Assembly: GCA_031119475.1 (NCBI GenBank)
Contig: JAVHXV010000003.1
Coordinates: 124,001-188,000, forward strand
Direction of reading: 5' to 3'
DNA: 64,000 nt
Origin: Pedobacter sp.
GTDB taxonomy: Bacteria; Bacteroidota; Bacteroidia; Sphingobacteriales; Sphingobacteriaceae
Made by a program: the position numbers and the translations under genes. The notes beneath the pieces are model-generated. The model ran no database searches. It was not told the DNA's origin and saw only the letters and a list, made by a program, of their open reading frames with translations. Positions 62,143-64,000 of this stretch are shown here, piece by piece (the stretch's first letter is position 1; every line of letters begins with the position of its first letter).

Positions 62143-63983
62143 CTGTGTAATTTTAATGGCAAACTCACTTCAAAAGTAGTTCCCTTGTCCTTTTCGCTAT
62201 TTACTTTTATGCTTCCGCCCATTTCCTGTACAATGTCCTGCACATAGTTCAGTCCGAGACCAAAGCCCTTCACATCGTGCAGATTGCCTGTTGGTACCCG
62301 ATAAAACTGGTCGAAGATGCGTTTGGTTTGTTCTTTTGTCATCCCGATACCTTCGTCCTTTATTTTCAAGAAAAAATACTTCTGGCTATTTCCCGTGGTA
62401 ATCTTGATCTTGGGCGTGCCCAGACTATATTTATTTGCGTTGTCGATCAGGTTATAGATTACGTTAGACAGATGGAGTTCATCGCCCATCACGGTATCTT
62501 TTGGGGCCTGGAGCTCAAGTACAACCTCGGCATTTCTTTTTTGAAGTTGAAGGTCCATGCTGTCTACCACGGCAACAACGAGGTCATTGAGCTTAACTGG
62601 ATTCGACTCCAGTTTAATTTCTTTCTTCTCGAGACGTGCTACGCTCAATACACGTTCGATGTGGTTGCCGAGCCTTACATTTTCGTCGTAGATAATTCCC
62701 GCCAGCCGATTGATCCTAGATTTGTCATTGGCCACTTCGGGATCTTTCAGTGCCTCGCTGGCGATCATGATGGTAGCTACCGGTGTCTTAAACTCATGGG
62801 TCATGTTATTGATAAAATCGGTCTTCATTTCCGATAGTTTTTTCTGCCTGATGATAGCCAGGATGGTATAGGCGAAAATAAAAATGAGCACCAGGAGCAA
62901 TCCCGCCGAGGAGGCCAGCGTAGCAGACATATTATCGATGATCAGCGTGTTCTTTTTTGGGAAATAGATGTATAACATCCCCGGATCCCGGATGACATCC
63001 TTATTGAAAAGCGGAAAGCGATAGACATTTTTTGGCAAGATCTCTTTCTCCGAATTGGACACTTGTTGGTAGATCAATGAATCCTTATTGGCCAATTTTA
63101 CCCAAAAATCGAAATCGGTATTGATGTTCTTGTTGAGCAGTTCGCTCTTGATCAGGCTGCCCAGTTTGTCCCTGCTCGGAATCCGATTGATCAATGGAAC
63201 GTCCTTGTTCTCGATTTCCTTAGCCACATCCTGGATCAGGTTCAGGCTTCCGTCACTGAGAAGATTGGCGGTATCGGCATAAAGACGGGCCAGTTCCATC
63301 TGGTATTTACGTTCGGCCTTTGCATTTTCGACCTTGAACTTTGCCATCAGATCTGGATCCAAACTTGGGAAAGAAATCAGCTGGGGCAGTCCATTCTCCG
63401 GACTAAAAGCCAGATACCTGATCGAATCGGGAAGATTGCCGATCTGCAGTTCGAGCTTTTTCTTGGGCACCATAGACCTGATGCTCCTCTGGATAACCTT
63501 GCCGGTCATCGGATCTTTGATATCTTCGACCACCATGTCGATCTGGTTGGCCTTATTGGCAGGATTTGGATTGGAATAGGCTTTAAACCTTTCTTCGCTG
63601 ATCATTTCTGGCCTGATGTAGGTTTCCCTGATCACGCTGTCCTGAAAATTTAGGTAATTGATGATCTGGATCTGCTGCCTTCTTTTGCGTGCTTCTTCAT
63701 TTTCACGATATTTTACCCGAAAGGTAACAATGGTATCGGTCTGGCTTTTGATGTCGTGCTCTTTTTTGACCTTGTTCTCGAAATCTTTTCGGTTGATGTG
63801 CACAACCGCATTCCGACGCTGCACCTTTCCGACAACGTCACTTAGCGCCTGGTTTACATCCTGCTCAAAAAGCTGGGAGTTTAGTTTGTAGGATTCCCTG
63901 ATGTAATACAGTTGCATTACAAAGACACCCAGCAGCGCAAGTGTCATCAAGGCAGTTATTAACCAAAGGCTCCGTTTTTTCAC
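62139..63983 (-). CDS. Transmembrane sensor histidine kinase
   Basis: A 614-residue kinase with membrane helices at about residues 6-26 and 358-382, bounding a periplasmic sensor region of about 330 residues without a recognised domain. The H-box is MTHEFKTPVA with the phospho-His at residue 396. The ATP-binding part shows NVIYNLIDNANKYS, DEGIGMT and GFGLGLNYVQDIVQEMGG. The periplasmic part is unusually large, with a mixed helix/strand pattern and many charged residues, so the input is likely extracytoplasmic. It is the first gene of the pair, with its start near the window edge. Confidence 0.92.
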   Translation of the reverse strand: MKKRSLWLITALMTLALLGVFVMQLYYIRESYKLNSQLFEQDVNQALSDVVGKVQRRNAVVHINRKDFENKVKKEHDIKSQTDTIVTFRVKYRENEEARKRRQQIQIINYLNFQDSVIRETYIRPEMISEERFKAYSNPNPANKANQIDMVVEDIKDPMTGKVIQRSIRSMVPKKKLELQIGNLPDSIRYLAFSPENGLPQLISFPSLDPDLMAKFKVENAKAERKYQMELARLYADTANLLSDGSLNLIQDVAKEIENKDVPLINRIPSRDKLGSLIKSELLNKNINTDFDFWVKLANKDSLIYQQVSNSEKEILPKNVYRFPLFNKDVIRDPGMLYIYFPKKNTLIIDNMSATLASSAGLLLVLIFIFAYTILAIIRQKKLSEMKTDFINNMTHEFKTPVATIMIASEALKDPEVANDKSRINRLAGIIYDENVRLGNHIERVLSVARLEKKEIKLESNPVKLNDLVVAVVDSMDLQLQKRNAEVVLELQAPKDTVMGDELHLSNVIYNLIDNANKYSLGTPKIKITTGNSQKYFFLKIKDEGIGMTKEQTKRIFDQFYRVPTGNLHDVKGFGLGLNYVQDIVQEMGGSIKVNSEKDKGTTFEVSLPLKLHR

Positions 63984-64000
63984 CCTTTAATCGAGTTAAA

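Noticed and set aside
62277..62837. 186-codon plus-strand ORF opposite the histidine kinase
   Set aside because: The minus frame holds the H-box and ATP-binding motifs without interruption; this is a shadow.

Overview
The window comes from a Bacteroidota chromosome and most resembles Sphingobacteriaceae (Pedobacter-like). The signs are a type IX secretion cargo with a PorP/SprF partner, carboxypeptidase-regulatory/plug/beta-barrel TonB receptors, a GLPGLI protein, MG2-plug proteins, a BlaI-M56-TonB operon, LytTR/LytS signalling, type B succinate dehydrogenase and scattered TAnnTTTG promoter boxes. I saw no rRNA, tRNA, CRISPR array, prophage or intact insertion sequence. The genus is inference.

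Layout. 1-3.4 kb: the 3' part of a PKD-repeat T9SS cargo and its PorP/SprF partner. 3.4-5.7 kb: an uncharacterised module of a fused nucleotidyltransferase-like/HEPN protein, an unknown helical protein and a divergent CI-like regulator. 5.8-8.2 kb: serine dehydratase and an AEC permease. 8.2-15.1 kb: a conserved membrane module (DUF58, MoxR, DUF4350, DUF4129, a multi-pass protein, SpoIIM-like) with a divergent RDD gene. 15.1-18.7 kb: SGNH hydrolase, DUF5684 protein, lipB, a phosphopantetheinyl transferase and dcd. 18.8-25.9 kb: an operon of two MG2-plug paralogs followed by enoyl-CoA isomerase and 2,4-dienoyl-CoA reductase homologs, the auxiliary pair for unsaturated fatty-acid beta-oxidation. 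26-27.3 kb: DUF1569, then a DUF559 endonuclease gene inside a degenerate repeat array. 27.3-29.5 kb: a FabH-like synthase, clpS and a thioredoxin-like protein. 29.6-36.3 kb: two TonB receptors, a lysophospholipid acyltransferase and a TraB/GumN protein. 36.4-40.4 kb: LytTR/LytS divergent from two tiny ORFs and an ABC-2 exporter. 40.6-45.1 kb: two M28 peptidases and a beta-CASP metallo-hydrolase. 45.2-48.6 kb: BlaI, M56 and TonB-like proteins. 48.8-52.4 kb: sdhCAB. 52.8-57.5 kb: DegP, dapF and a PIF1-like helicase. 57.8-64 kb: a TonB receptor with a GLPGLI partner, then an OmpR-type two-component pair.

Connections. The same 14-bp pattern, ACTA-N6-TAGT, lies before the BlaI operon and before the distant TonB receptor/GLPGLI operon, suggesting one regulon. 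A plug-like C-terminal motif recurs in four proteins without barrels (two MG2-plug, M56, TonB-like). The LytTR/LytS - small peptide - ABC exporter block, the HEPN module and the DUF559 repeat array are the best candidates for undescribed biology.

Spacers often consist of short degenerate tandem words or palindromic dispersed repeats. Only two gene-free stretches exceed 300 bases (27011-27313 and 52387-52777), and both are repeat-bearing.
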